From: Epilithonimonas tenax DSM 16811
Lineage (GTDB): Bacteria; Bacteroidota; Bacteroidia; Flavobacteriales; Weeksellaceae
Direction of reading: 5' to 3'
DNA: 64,000 bases
Assembly: GCF_000428485.1 (NCBI RefSeq)
Contig: NZ_AUAA01000004.1
Span: 79,475-143,474 of the forward strand
Shown: in pieces, positions 8,878 through 17,361 of the stretch
Numbering within the stretch: position 1 is the stretch's first letter
Layout: the number at the start of each line of letters is the position of its first letter
Made by a program: the position numbers and the translations under genes
Notes under the pieces: model-generated
Databases searched by the model: none
Seen by the model: only the letters and a program-made list of their open reading frames with translations
Told to the model about the DNA's origin: nothing

Positions 8878-8885
8878 TATCTTTG
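8878..8885 (+). promoter_or_regulatory. -7 box (TATCTTTG) for the DHS-like gene
   Basis: TATCTTTG matches TAnnTTTG and ends 16 bases before the ATG at 8902, predicting a leader of about 10 nt. Confidence 0.6.
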
Positions 8886-8901
8886 CAAAAATCTAAACAA
8901 A

Positions 8902-9876
8902 ATGAGCAAACCGATTACTGAGTTCATCGAAAAATATTATCTGCATTTCAATGCTGCGGCGTTGGTTGATGCTTCTAAGGCTTATGTAGCACATCTGAAA
9001 GATGGCGGAAAAATGATGATCACGCTGGCTGGCGCGATGTCAACGGCGGAATTAGGGAAAATCTTGGCTGAGATGATCCGTCAGGGGAAAGTGGATTTTA
9101 TCTCTTGCACAGGCGCAAACCTTGAAGAAGATCTGATGAATCTTGTAGCACACACGCATTACGAAAGAGTGCCGAATTATAGAGATCTGACGCCTCAGGA
9201 AGAATGGGGACTTTTGGAAAGAGGCTTGAATAGGGTGACAGACACTTGTATCCCCGAAGAAGAAGCGTTCCGAAGATTGCAGAAACATATCTACGAAATC
9301 TGGAAAGATGCAGACGAAAAAGGAGAAAGATATTTCCCGCACGAATATATGTACAAAATGATCTTGTCTGGTGTTCTTGAGCAGTATTACGAGATCCCGA
9401 GAGAGAATTCTTGGATGATTGCGGCGGCGGAGAAAAACCTGCCAATCGTGGTGCCAGGCTGGGAAGATTCTACAATGGGAAATATTTTTACATCTTATTG
9501 TATTAAAGGTGATTTGAAATTCTCAACCATGAAATCCGGAATCGAATATATGGCCTACTTGGCGGATTGGTACCCGAAAAATTCTGGTGGAAAAGGGGTG
9601 GGCTTCTTCCAAATTGGTGGTGGAATTGCCGGCGATTTCCCAATCTGTGTGGTGCCGATGTTGTATCAGGATATGGAAATGCATGATATTCCTTTCTGGA
9701 GTTATTTCTGTCAGATCTCAGATTCTACAACATCTTACGGATCTTATTCCGGAGCGGTACCGAATGAGAAGATCACTTGGGGTAAATTGGATATTACCAC
9801 GCCGAAATTCATCGTGGAAAGTGATGCAACAATCTGTGCACCATTGATGTTCAGTTATATTCTGGAGAATTCTTAA
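8902..9876 (+). CDS. Deoxyhypusine-synthase family protein lacking the catalytic lysine
   Basis: This 324-residue cytoplasmic protein aligns by motif to deoxyhypusine synthase (DHS), an NAD-dependent enzyme that transfers the aminobutyl group of spermidine. Recognisable blocks are the N-terminal LAGAMSTAELG, the NAD-region SCTGANLEEDL, GGGIAGDF (239-246), and YSGAVPNEKITWGKL. In eukaryotic DHS the GGGVAKHH block carries the lysine that forms the covalent intermediate; here that position is Gly244. Bacteria have no eIF5A, so hypusine formation is excluded, and a polyamine-related role is only a guess. It has its own promoter and terminator and no polyamine gene beside it. Confidence 0.88.
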   Translation: MSKPITEFIEKYYLHFNAAALVDASKAYVAHLKDGGKMMITLAGAMSTAELGKILAEMIRQGKVDFISCTGANLEEDLMNLVAHTHYERVPNYRDLTPQEEWGLLERGLNRVTDTCIPEEEAFRRLQKHIYEIWKDADEKGERYFPHEYMYKMILSGVLEQYYEIPRENSWMIAAAEKNLPIVVPGWEDSTMGNIFTSYCIKGDLKFSTMKSGIEYMAYLADWYPKNSGGKGVGFFQIGGGIAGDFPICVVPMLYQDMEMHDIPFWSYFCQISDSTTSYGSYSGAVPNEKITWGKLDITTPKFIVESDATICAPLMFSYILENS

Positions 9877-9892
9877 AGGAATTAACTATATA

Positions 9893-9933
9893 AAAAAGAA
9901 AGCGTTCAAATTAGTTTTGAACGCTTTTTTTTT
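9893..9933 (+). terminator. Bidirectional terminator between the DHS-like gene and a small gene
   Basis: AAAGCGTTCAAA pairs with the TTTGAACGCTTT arm, with A and T tracts on either side, so it can serve the plus-strand gene and the minus-strand small gene at 9954. Confidence 0.88.
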
Positions 9934-9953
9934 ATGTATTGATGTTTGATAAT

Positions 9954-10100
9954 TTAATCTAATGAATTGAGCAAGACTTTATATCGATAACCAAAAATCA
10001 GTTTCTGAAACCTGTTCAATTTTGTGAAATCTCTTTTGCTGTATTTTGGTAGAATGGCTTTGTTGATGTTGTTCAGAACTCTGAAAATTGCTTTTTTCAT
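9954..10100 (-). CDS. Small conserved basic protein, 48 residues
   Basis: An ATG at 10100 opens a 48-codon frame ending at TAA 9956-9954. The product starts Met-Lys-Lys-Ala-Ile-Phe and is rich in Lys, Arg, Leu and Asn, with aromatic residues near the end (Phe-Gly-Tyr-Arg-Tyr). It resembles short basic proteins I recall as common in Flavobacteriia, of unknown function. The downstream hairpin at 9893 gives it a terminator, which supports a real transcript. There is no signal peptide. Confidence 0.65.
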   Translation of the reverse strand: MKKAIFRVLNNINKAILPKYSKRDFTKLNRFQKLIFGYRYKVLLNSLD

Positions 10101-10188
10101 CACTTGAAATTTTAAAATACGAATGGTTAAAGTACAAGTTTTAAGCCACTGCGACCATCATTGATCACTTATCATTCATCATTTATAA

Positions 10189-10494
10189 TTACAGCATCAT
10201 CACGTTTTCTATCTTCGCGACTTTTTGATAAATGTCAATCACCTGATCTGCGTCCATCACAAAACATTGTAAAGAAACGGAAGTGTATTTTCCTTTGGAA
10301 CTTTCTCTGTTTGATAAAGTGTATTTCAGCCCGTCAAAAACTCTTAAGATTTCAGTGATTTTTTCGGAATCTCCCGGAACGATGAATTTGAAAAGGTATT
10401 CTTCCGGAAAATTGTGTTGACTTTCTAGTTTTTCCTTTAAAGATTTGTAAAATTCTTCTGGATTAGTGTGGTTGGTTTCTACGATATCTGCCAT
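10189..10494 (-). CDS. DUF493 (YbeD-like) family protein
   Basis: This 101-residue protein has the ferredoxin-like alpha/beta layout of DUF493/UPF0250: a start with EEFYKSLKEKL, a central strand YLFKFIVPG, and SSKGKYTSVSLQCFV. Such proteins resemble small regulatory ACT-like domains, and the role in this group is not known. It is encoded downstream of the ferritin gene on the same strand but is separated from it by a strong terminator. Confidence 0.85.
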   Translation of the reverse strand: MADIVETNHTNPEEFYKSLKEKLESQHNFPEEYLFKFIVPGDSEKITEILRVFDGLKYTLSNRESSKGKYTSVSLQCFVMDADQVIDIYQKVAKIENVMML

Positions 10495-10518
10495 TTTATT
10501 TTTTGAATATTGAGTTAC

Positions 10519-10550
10519 TAAAAAAAATCTCCGTCAAAAAAAACGGAGAT
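10519..10550 (-). terminator. Terminator of the ferritin gene
   Basis: ATCTCCGT and ACGGAGAT form a perfect 8-bp stem around an 8-nt loop, and on the minus strand it is followed by eight U residues. Confidence 0.9.
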
Positions 10551-10576
10551 CAAAGTTAGTGATATTTAATTTGTGA

Positions 10577-11131
10577 TTAAGAAGGATTTTCAGCCGTGGC
10601 GTCCTGTGGCAGAGAAACGCCATCCGGAGCAGCTTCCAAAGCTTTATCTAATGTAAATAATGATTCGTCTGAGGCGCTGTCTCCACCAGCTATTTTTAAT
10701 TTGTCAATCAGCTCTAGTGCTAGTTTTTCTTCTTCGATCTGTTCTTTGACAAACCATTGCATAAAATTCCAGGTTGCCCAGTCTTTTTCTTCAAAAGATA
10801 AATTGACGATCTCATAAATAGCGGTTGTATTTTCAACTTCGTGCTCAAAAACCTTGTGGAATGCCTCTGTTAGATTTTGGGGGTTTTCGGGTGGTGCAGG
10901 TATGGCTTCTACTCTTGCTTCACCACCTCTGTCAAGGATATATCGCATAACCTTGATCATGTGATTTCGTTCTTCTTGCGAGTGTCTGTAAAGGAAATTG
11001 GCGATTCCTCCATAGCCTTTGGTGTCTGCCCAGCATCCGTATGAAAGAAAAATTTGTGACGCGTGCGCTTCCTTTGTCATTTGTTTTATTAATGCTTCCT
11101 GCATCTGATTTGACAGTCTGTTCGTGTTCAT
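10577..11131 (-). CDS. ftnA: Bacterial-type ferritin
   Basis: This 184-residue non-haem ferritin stores iron by oxidising Fe(II) at a diiron site and depositing it in a 24-subunit shell. Ferroxidase ligands are visible in their usual order: Glu in TKEAHAS, the ERNH pair (Glu and His, near 53-56), the Glu of HEVENT, and the Glu of KEQIEEE. A Pro/Ala-rich acidic tail of about 25 residues extends past the helix bundle and is longer than in E. coli FtnA. The start ATG lies 5 bases from a run of 15 A residues in the leader. A terminator follows. Confidence 0.92.
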   Translation of the reverse strand: MNTNRLSNQMQEALIKQMTKEAHASQIFLSYGCWADTKGYGGIANFLYRHSQEERNHMIKVMRYILDRGGEARVEAIPAPPENPQNLTEAFHKVFEHEVENTTAIYEIVNLSFEEKDWATWNFMQWFVKEQIEEEKLALELIDKLKIAGGDSASDESLFTLDKALEAAPDGVSLPQDATAENPS

Positions 11132-11136
11132 ATCTA

Positions 11137-11151
11137 TTTTTTTTTTTTTTT
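11137..11151. repeat. 15-base homopolymer (T15/A15) in the ferritin leader
   Basis: Fifteen consecutive T on the plus strand become A15 in the ferritin mRNA, ending 5 bases before the start codon. Tracts of this length are prone to slippage. Confidence 0.8.
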
Positions 11152-11330
11152 ATTTCTTTTAAGGAATTAAATAAGGAGCTTTTATTAACTCATTTTGAGG
11201 TATTAAAAGTGTGAGGTTGTCAAATAAACAAATACTGCGCCAAAAAACGGGGAAGTTTTTAAAAAAAAATGAGCCTGTAAAAGCTTTTTTTTTGATTGTA
11301 AATAGATGACGGTGAGTGAGTTGTAAGCCT

Positions 11331-11356
11331 GTTAAGATATATTAACTTATTGTTAA
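11331..11356. promoter_or_regulatory. Three alternating GTTAA half-sites upstream of susC
   Basis: GTTAA, TTAAC and GTTAA occur at 11331, 11342 and about 11352 with spacers of 6 and 5 bases, 46 to 71 bases upstream of the susC start. This may be an operator, but in AT-rich DNA it could be chance. Confidence 0.25.
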
Positions 11357-11401
11357 AAATTTATTTATATTCGGTGTAAGAAAATAATACATAAGAACAT
11401 T

Positions 11402-14218
11402 ATGAGAAAAATTGATGTGAAATTACCATTGCTTATTGCTGCACTCTATTTTGGAGGCAATTTGCATGCCCAATCTACACAAGACACCATTTCAAAAGAA
11501 AACAAAATTGAGGAGGTGGTTGTGATAGGATATGGTACTCAGAAAAAGGAGAATGTAACAGGAAGTATCGGGATTGTAACTGCAAAAGATTTGGCTGACA
11601 AACCTAATGCAAATCCATTAAATTCTGTGCAGGGAAAATTGGCTGGGGTGAATGTTGTTACGTCTGGTACACCAGGAGGATCTCCAAGGGTTGATATCAG
11701 AGGCGTTGGATCTTTATCAGGAAATACGGTTTTTATCGTAGACGGGATGTTGACAGAAAATATTTCTTTCCTTAATCCTCAGGATATTGAGTCTATGAGT
11801 GTTTTGAAAGATCCTTCATCGTTAGCGATCTTCGGAGCTAAGGCCGCAAACGGTGCCGTGATTATTAAAACGAAAAGTGGAAAGGGGAAACCTGTTTTCA
11901 ATGTTAATTCTTATTTGGGAGTTAAAACGGTGACCAATGTTCCTAAGATGGTCAATAGTGATCAGTATATAGAATTATATAATGAGAAACTACGCAATGA
12001 TAATGGGTCTTCCGCAGGTTCAATTTCAAGAGCAGATTTTCCTGCAGATACAGATTGGTTCAAAGAGATTTTCAGAACAAGCCTCATTAATTCCAACGAT
12101 TTCTCTGCTTCGGGAAGTTTAGGGAAGTTGAATTATTATGGGAGTGTAGGCTATCTTCAGGATGAAGGTAATTTGGCTGCCGGACAAGGCATCAACTCTG
12201 GAAGTGGCTTTAATAGATTTAATACTAAATTGAATCTTAGTTATAAAATCACGGACAATATTACGATTGGAGACAATTTCTCATTTTCCAAAATGCGTAC
12301 TGATGTAGCGCAAAACCCATTACTGAATGCCCGTAATGCACCGCCTTTGTTCCCAGCAATGAATTCAGCGACGGGAAGTTACCAGTTCTTTAATGGTTAT
12401 TCCATCGCAAATCCAAGAGCTCAATTGGACCTTTACAGGTCTCAAGTAAGACAGGAGAGAATGCTTAATAATGTGTTTATTGACATCAAGTTCCTGAAAG
12501 ATTTTACTTTCAGAAGTAGTTTTACAACGGATAACTATAGCCCTAGTCAATACGAATATACACCTGCAATTACTTATACACCGCAGGCAAGTATTTCAAA
12601 TCTTCTTACAAGAAATGCCCGTAACAGGAATTATGTATGGGATAATACAATTAATTGGAAGAAAAGCTTCGGAAATCATAATCTAGAGTTATTGGCCGGT
12701 TTTTCAAGAGTTAGAGATTCCCAATCAGAAGATGTATGGATTGCCAAAAACGTGAACTATGATGGCACAAATGGCTCTCTGAATGTTTTTAATGGTACAG
12801 ATATTTTCAACTATCAAGATACTGCGCCAGCTACTGGAGCAAGACCAGCGGCAACTCAAAGCCAGGTTAGAATAGAGTCTTTCTTTGGAAGGATTAATTA
12901 TGACTATGCCGGTAAATATCTATTGAACGCGTCGGTGCGTAGAGATGCAACTTCACAAGTGTCTACAGATAGAACCAAAGTTTTCCCAGCAGTAAGTGTT
13001 GGCTGGGTGGTGTCGAAAGAAGGATTTATGAGTGAGCAAAATGTTTTCAATTTATTGAAATTCAGGGCGAGTTACGGTGAATTAGGCAATCCTACGGTAC
13101 AGAGAAAATTTAATCAAGTAGTGACAGTAATTGGAGGTGGCGCATATTATGGTAATAATGGGTATCCTGCTTCTACTATCGACTTAGTCGTGGATCCGAG
13201 TATAGGTTGGGAAACTACAGTTGGGTCGGATTTTGGAGTTGAAATGGCTTTGTTGAATAACAAATTAAAAATTGAAGGAACTTATTATAATAAAGAATCG
13301 AAAGACATCGTTTACGGCGTTTCTCAAGGAACTATTTCCGGAGCCAGTAATCCAAATAATTTTGTGACTAATGCATATTCATTTAAGAACAAAGGGTTCG
13401 AAGTAGCTGCAAACTATAACGCCAATTTGAGCGAGAGTGTAAAACTGGGTGTTTACGGTAACTTCACCTCACTTAAAAATGAAATTACTGATGTTTACGG
13501 TGGATCATTCTTAGAAACTGGTGCTAGTTTATTTGGTAATTCTATCGTTAGACTGCAAGCCGGTCAAGCTGTTGGGTCTTATTATGGATATCAGGTAGAT
13601 GGCGTATTCCAAACTGATGCAGAAGCTGCGGCATCTGGCCAAACGGGAGCTAAAGCAGGTTGGTTCAAATTTGCAGATATGGATGGGAATGGTGTGGTTG
13701 ATACCAGAGATAAAACATTCTTAGGAAGCCCAATTCCAAAGGGTACTTACGGATTTGGTGTTAATCTGAATGTTCATTCCATAGATTTTGGTATTGATTT
13801 CCAAGGTGTATTTGGGAACAAAATATACAATTACAACCGTGAACAACGTTATGGTAATGAAAGCTGGGATCTTGATATGTACAATAACAGATGGACGGGC
13901 GCTGGTAGTTCCAACACCAATTCTATGATTACCTCTAATCAATCTATTATTTTACCAAATAGTTTTTACGTAGAGGACGGAAGCTACTTCAGAATCAGAA
14001 ATATTCAGGTAGGTTACAACTTCTCAAAAGCTATTGCCGATTCATTATCAGTTAAAAAACTTAGAATTTATCTAAGCGCACAAAATCCTTGGACAAGCTT
14101 CAAATACAACGGCTTCTCTCCAGAGATCTTAAATTCTGATAGGGTTCAGATGGGGATTGATCAGAATATCTATCCTATCTCAGCTATCTACACAATGGGT
14201 ATGAATTTAACATTTTAA
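11402..14218 (+). CDS. susC: SusC/RagA-type TonB-dependent outer-membrane receptor
   Basis: This 938-residue outer-membrane transporter imports oligosaccharides with energy from TonB. A signal peptide (1-23, ending His-Ala-Gln) is followed by a TonB-box-like segment (IEEVVVIGYGTQKKE), a plug domain with SusC hallmarks (VDIRGVGSL, FIVDGM, ESMSVLKDPSS, AIFGAKAANGAVIIKTK) and a long beta barrel ending in Leu-Thr-Phe. It lacks the carboxypeptidase-like N-terminal domain that many SusC proteins have. The susD homologue starts 12 bases downstream, so the two are surely co-transcribed, and the enzymes that follow point to a beta-1,2-glucan substrate. Confidence 0.95.
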   Translation: MRKIDVKLPLLIAALYFGGNLHAQSTQDTISKENKIEEVVVIGYGTQKKENVTGSIGIVTAKDLADKPNANPLNSVQGKLAGVNVVTSGTPGGSPRVDIRGVGSLSGNTVFIVDGMLTENISFLNPQDIESMSVLKDPSSLAIFGAKAANGAVIIKTKSGKGKPVFNVNSYLGVKTVTNVPKMVNSDQYIELYNEKLRNDNGSSAGSISRADFPADTDWFKEIFRTSLINSNDFSASGSLGKLNYYGSVGYLQDEGNLAAGQGINSGSGFNRFNTKLNLSYKITDNITIGDNFSFSKMRTDVAQNPLLNARNAPPLFPAMNSATGSYQFFNGYSIANPRAQLDLYRSQVRQERMLNNVFIDIKFLKDFTFRSSFTTDNYSPSQYEYTPAITYTPQASISNLLTRNARNRNYVWDNTINWKKSFGNHNLELLAGFSRVRDSQSEDVWIAKNVNYDGTNGSLNVFNGTDIFNYQDTAPATGARPAATQSQVRIESFFGRINYDYAGKYLLNASVRRDATSQVSTDRTKVFPAVSVGWVVSKEGFMSEQNVFNLLKFRASYGELGNPTVQRKFNQVVTVIGGGAYYGNNGYPASTIDLVVDPSIGWETTVGSDFGVEMALLNNKLKIEGTYYNKESKDIVYGVSQGTISGASNPNNFVTNAYSFKNKGFEVAANYNANLSESVKLGVYGNFTSLKNEITDVYGGSFLETGASLFGNSIVRLQAGQAVGSYYGYQVDGVFQTDAEAAASGQTGAKAGWFKFADMDGNGVVDTRDKTFLGSPIPKGTYGFGVNLNVHSIDFGIDFQGVFGNKIYNYNREQRYGNESWDLDMYNNRWTGAGSSNTNSMITSNQSIILPNSFYVEDGSYFRIRNIQVGYNFSKAIADSLSVKKLRIYLSAQNPWTSFKYNGFSPEILNSDRVQMGIDQNIYPISAIYTMGMNLTF

Positions 14219-14229
14219 TTAGAAAAATC

Positions 14230-15651
14230 ATGAAAAAAATATTTTTAACACTCTCTCTATTTTCTTTATTTGTAAGTTGTAGCGATGATTTTGTGGATAT
14301 AAAACCAGAAGGTGAAACATTGGTAGAGGATTTCTTCAAAACGGCAGAAGATGCAAATCGTGCAACCAATGCTATTTACAGTTTCTTGAGAAGTTGGGAA
14401 AATACCGGTTTCCCAGCACAGTATGTACTTGGCGTAACGGGTGATGATGTAGAAAAAGGATCCAATCCTGGAGATGCATCTTTCATCAATGCTTATGATA
14501 AATTTACATATACCATTAGTGATGATGGCGTTCATGGATATTGGACAGGGCAATGGCAAGCTGTTCAAAGAACCAATCAGGTGATTACCAATGTTCCAAA
14601 TATTGATATGGATGCTACGCTGAAAAACAGATTGGTTGCCGAAGCAAAAATGCTAAGAGCCTATTTCTATTTTAATTTGGTAAGAATTTATGGAGGTGTT
14701 CCTATCTTTGATGGATTGCAGAGCAATTATGTACAACCAAGGAATACAGCTGCAGAGGTTTATGCGTTCATCGTGAAAGATCTGACAGAAGCTTCAGCCA
14801 TTTTACCTCAGACGTATCCTGCAGGTCAGCAAGGTAGAGTCACAAAAGGAGGAGCTTTGGGGCTACTTTCAAAAGTGTATCTGTATATGAAAGATTACCA
14901 GAAAGCTTATGATACTTCAAATATGGTAATTGGAATGGGTTATAAATTAGATGATAATTTTAACCACTTATTCAGACCAGATGGAGAATTCGGGACAGAA
15001 TCTGTTTTCGAGGTGAACTGTGGCTGTTCTGCCGAATTTGGGGGTAGTCAGTATGCCGAAGTTCAAGGCGTTAGAAATCAGTTTGGATGGGGCTTCTTCA
15101 CGCCAACTCAAGCCTTGGAAAATGCGTTCGAGCCAGGTGATATCAGAAAAGAGTTAACCATTCTTAGAGAAGGTGAAACTACGCTGGAAGGTGATGTCAT
15201 CAAAAAAGGTGATCCTCAGGCAGGTAACATGTGGAATCAGAAAACATATGTTCCAACATCACTTAACAACAATGCTTGCGGGTACGGATCTATTCAGAAT
15301 TTAAGAATTCTAAGATTTGCAGATATTCTTTTAATCAATGCAGAAGCGGCAAATGAATTAGGAAATACGGCTGCTGCAATCAAAAATATCAATTTAGTTA
15401 GACACAGAGCTATGCTTGGCGATACGCCTGCATCCGGTCAATCAGCACTTAGAAATGCGATCTGGCAAGAAAGAAGAGTAGAATTGGCAATGGAAATGGA
15501 CAGATTCCCAGATCTTGTAAGAACAGGTCAAGCAGCAACGGTTCTGGGACCTCTGGGTTTCAAAGCTGGAAAAAACGAATTGTTCCCAATTCCTTTGAGA
15601 GCAATTACAGACAGTAAAGGTGTTTTAACTCAAAACCCAGGTTACAATTAA
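14230..15651 (+). CDS. susD: SusD/RagB-type glycan-binding lipoprotein
   Basis: This 473-residue lipoprotein has a signal ending in the lipobox Leu-Phe-Val-Ser-Cys, so it is lipid-anchored and, as in other SusD proteins, should cap the SusC barrel at the cell surface. The TPR-like helical start (FFKTAEDANRATNAIYSFL), the LVAEAKMLRAYFYFNLVRIYGGVP block and the C-terminal WQERRVELAMEMDRFPDLVRTG block are diagnostic. It pairs with the SusC upstream. A terminator-like hairpin at 15677 separates it from the glycoside hydrolase genes. Confidence 0.95.
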   Translation: MKKIFLTLSLFSLFVSCSDDFVDIKPEGETLVEDFFKTAEDANRATNAIYSFLRSWENTGFPAQYVLGVTGDDVEKGSNPGDASFINAYDKFTYTISDDGVHGYWTGQWQAVQRTNQVITNVPNIDMDATLKNRLVAEAKMLRAYFYFNLVRIYGGVPIFDGLQSNYVQPRNTAAEVYAFIVKDLTEASAILPQTYPAGQQGRVTKGGALGLLSKVYLYMKDYQKAYDTSNMVIGMGYKLDDNFNHLFRPDGEFGTESVFEVNCGCSAEFGGSQYAEVQGVRNQFGWGFFTPTQALENAFEPGDIRKELTILREGETTLEGDVIKKGDPQAGNMWNQKTYVPTSLNNNACGYGSIQNLRILRFADILLINAEAANELGNTAAAIKNINLVRHRAMLGDTPASGQSALRNAIWQERRVELAMEMDRFPDLVRTGQAATVLGPLGFKAGKNELFPIPLRAITDSKGVLTQNPGYN

Positions 15652-15676
15652 TAGGTATTGTAATGAATCATATGAA

Positions 15677-15706
15677 AGGGGAGGATTTTATCCTCCTCTT
15701 TTTTTA
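15677..15706 (+). terminator. Hairpin with T run between susD and the GH144 gene
   Basis: AGGGGAGGA and TCCTCCTCT pair (one G-T) around TTTTA, and seven T follow. In PULs such hairpins often reduce, rather than stop, transcription of downstream enzymes. That role is an inference. Confidence 0.8.
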
Positions 15707-15732
15707 GGTTTAATTTTAAAAATAATGTGTTT

Positions 15733-17109
15733 ATGAAAAATGTGATAGCAGGGCTGCTTTTGACATCTTTAGGATTGATTTCCTGTAAAACAAGCCCAAC
15801 GAGTGCAAGCCCAACAGGCCGTGTTCAGTTAACCGATGCCCAGCTGATGGACAGGGTTCAGAGCGATGCTCTCAAATACTTTGTGGATTTTGCAGAACCA
15901 AATTCTATGTTAGCAAGAGAGCGTTACCACGAGGATGATATCTATCCAGACAATGACAAACACGTCATTACCACAGGAGGCTCAGGTTTCGGACTGATGA
16001 CTATTTTAGTTGGCGTTGATAGGAAATTTATAACACGTCAAGAAGCGGTAAAAAGGCTCACCAACATCGCCGATTTTCTCGAAAAAGCAGACCGCTTCCA
16101 CGGCGCTTGGCCACATTGGATCAACGGAGAAACGGGTAAGGTGGTTCCTTTTGGTAAAAAAGATAACGGCGGAGATCTTGTGGAAACAGCCTTTCTTACG
16201 CAAGGTATCATCTGCGTCAGAGAATATTTCAAAAACGGTAATCCGGAAGAAAAAGCGCTCGCTGCAAAAATGGACAAACTCTGGAAAGGCGTAGAGTGGA
16301 ACTGGTTTACAAAAGGCGGCGAAAAAGTACTGTATTGGCACTGGTCACCAACTTACGGTTGGGAAATGAATTTCCCACTGGAAGGTTATAATGAATGTCT
16401 GATAACCTACGTTTTAGCAGCGTCATCTCCCAATTATTCCATAGATTCGGAAACCTACAGCAAAGGCTGGACGCGCAACGGAACTTACACCACAGACAAA
16501 ACAAAATACGGATTACCACTTTACGTAAAACACAATTATGCAGAAGAGTACGGAGGGCCATTATTCTGGTCACAATATTCCTATTTAGGGTTAGATCCAC
16601 GCGGATTATCGGATCAATATGTGAAAAGCTATTGGGATCTCAACCGCAATCATGTTCTTATAGATTACAAATATGGCCTGGAAAATCCATATAAATACAA
16701 AGGTTATTCAGAAAAATATTGGGGACTTACAGCAGGCTACACAAGAAACAAAGACGGCTCTGTAGGTTACGCCGCGCATCAGCCCATGAAAGAAGATTTG
16801 GGAGTGATTACGCCAACGGCAGCGCTAAGCTCTATGCCCTATACGCCCAAAGAATCAACCGCTTTTCTGAGATTTTTATACGAAGAGAAACCAAATTTCA
16901 TAGGACAGGCTGGTCCTTATGACGCCACTTCTATCAATTTTGATGATTGGACCACACCACGCTATCTTGCTATCGATCAGGGAACTATCGCGCCAATGAT
17001 CGAGAATTACCGCTCAGGATTGTTGTGGAACCTCTTTATGAATGCACCAGAGATCAGAAACGGACTCAAAAAAATCGGATTTAAGTCCACAGAACATAAG
17101 ATCAAATAA
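15733..17109 (+). CDS. GH144 family glucanase lipoprotein (probable endo-beta-1,2-glucanase)
   Basis: The product has 458 residues from the ATG at 15733; an upstream GTG at 15727 is less likely because the signal peptide starts at the ATG. A lipobox (Leu-Ile-Ser-Cys) near residue 19 anchors it as a lipoprotein. The rest is an (alpha/alpha)6 barrel of the glucoamylase-like family, GH144, with blocks such as GGSGFGLM, RFHGAWPHWIN, GGDLVETAFL, WEMNFPLEGYNE and ITPTAALSSMPY. GH144 founding members cut beta-1,2-glucan internally to sophoro-oligosaccharides. Its position between SusCD and a GH3 fits that role. Substrate is inferred from family and context. Confidence 0.85.
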   Translation: MKNVIAGLLLTSLGLISCKTSPTSASPTGRVQLTDAQLMDRVQSDALKYFVDFAEPNSMLARERYHEDDIYPDNDKHVITTGGSGFGLMTILVGVDRKFITRQEAVKRLTNIADFLEKADRFHGAWPHWINGETGKVVPFGKKDNGGDLVETAFLTQGIICVREYFKNGNPEEKALAAKMDKLWKGVEWNWFTKGGEKVLYWHWSPTYGWEMNFPLEGYNECLITYVLAASSPNYSIDSETYSKGWTRNGTYTTDKTKYGLPLYVKHNYAEEYGGPLFWSQYSYLGLDPRGLSDQYVKSYWDLNRNHVLIDYKYGLENPYKYKGYSEKYWGLTAGYTRNKDGSVGYAAHQPMKEDLGVITPTAALSSMPYTPKESTAFLRFLYEEKPNFIGQAGPYDATSINFDDWTTPRYLAIDQGTIAPMIENYRSGLLWNLFMNAPEIRNGLKKIGFKSTEHKIK

Positions 17110-17183
17110 GCAAAAAGTAGTATCTTTAAACACCAAATTTTATTGTACCTTTTTGAGACATTAAATAATTTTAAGGAGCTTAA

Positions 17184-17285
17184 TCCCGCTGTCCGCTATA
17201 TCTTTTTTGTTTTAGAACCTTTGCCGTTTAGATTATGAATTAAGGACAAAAACAAAAAAGGATGCCGCTGCCATCGGGGCTAGGG
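17184..17285. ncRNA. Dispersed covarying hairpin element, copy A
   Basis: CCCG at 17185 pairs with CGGG near 17275. Inside lie two 11-nt strands of an internal loop, then a stem ATCTTTTTTGTTTT against AAAACAAAAAAGGAT with one bulged G. Copies at 32459 and 48522 keep the same plan while their upper stems change on both arms. It sits between the GH144 and esterase genes, inside the PUL. The transcribed strand cannot be told. It may belong to a known flavobacterial structured-RNA or repeat family. Confidence 0.6.
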
Positions 17286-17317
17286 ATTTGGACATAGAAT
17301 AAAAATTCAACATCGAT

Positions 17318-17336
17318 TGAGGATCTCACATCCTCA
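17318..17336. other. Short palindrome before the esterase gene
   Basis: TGAGGAT and ATCCTCA form a perfect 7-bp inverted repeat around CTCAC, 26 bases upstream of the esterase start. No T run follows, so it is not a terminator; an operator or mRNA hairpin is possible. Confidence 0.35.
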
Positions 17337-17361
17337 TATAATGTTTTTGAAAATGTAAAAT

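Noticed and set aside
8902..9876. A hypusination enzyme
   Set aside because: Bacteria lack eIF5A, and the catalytic lysine of DHS is absent.
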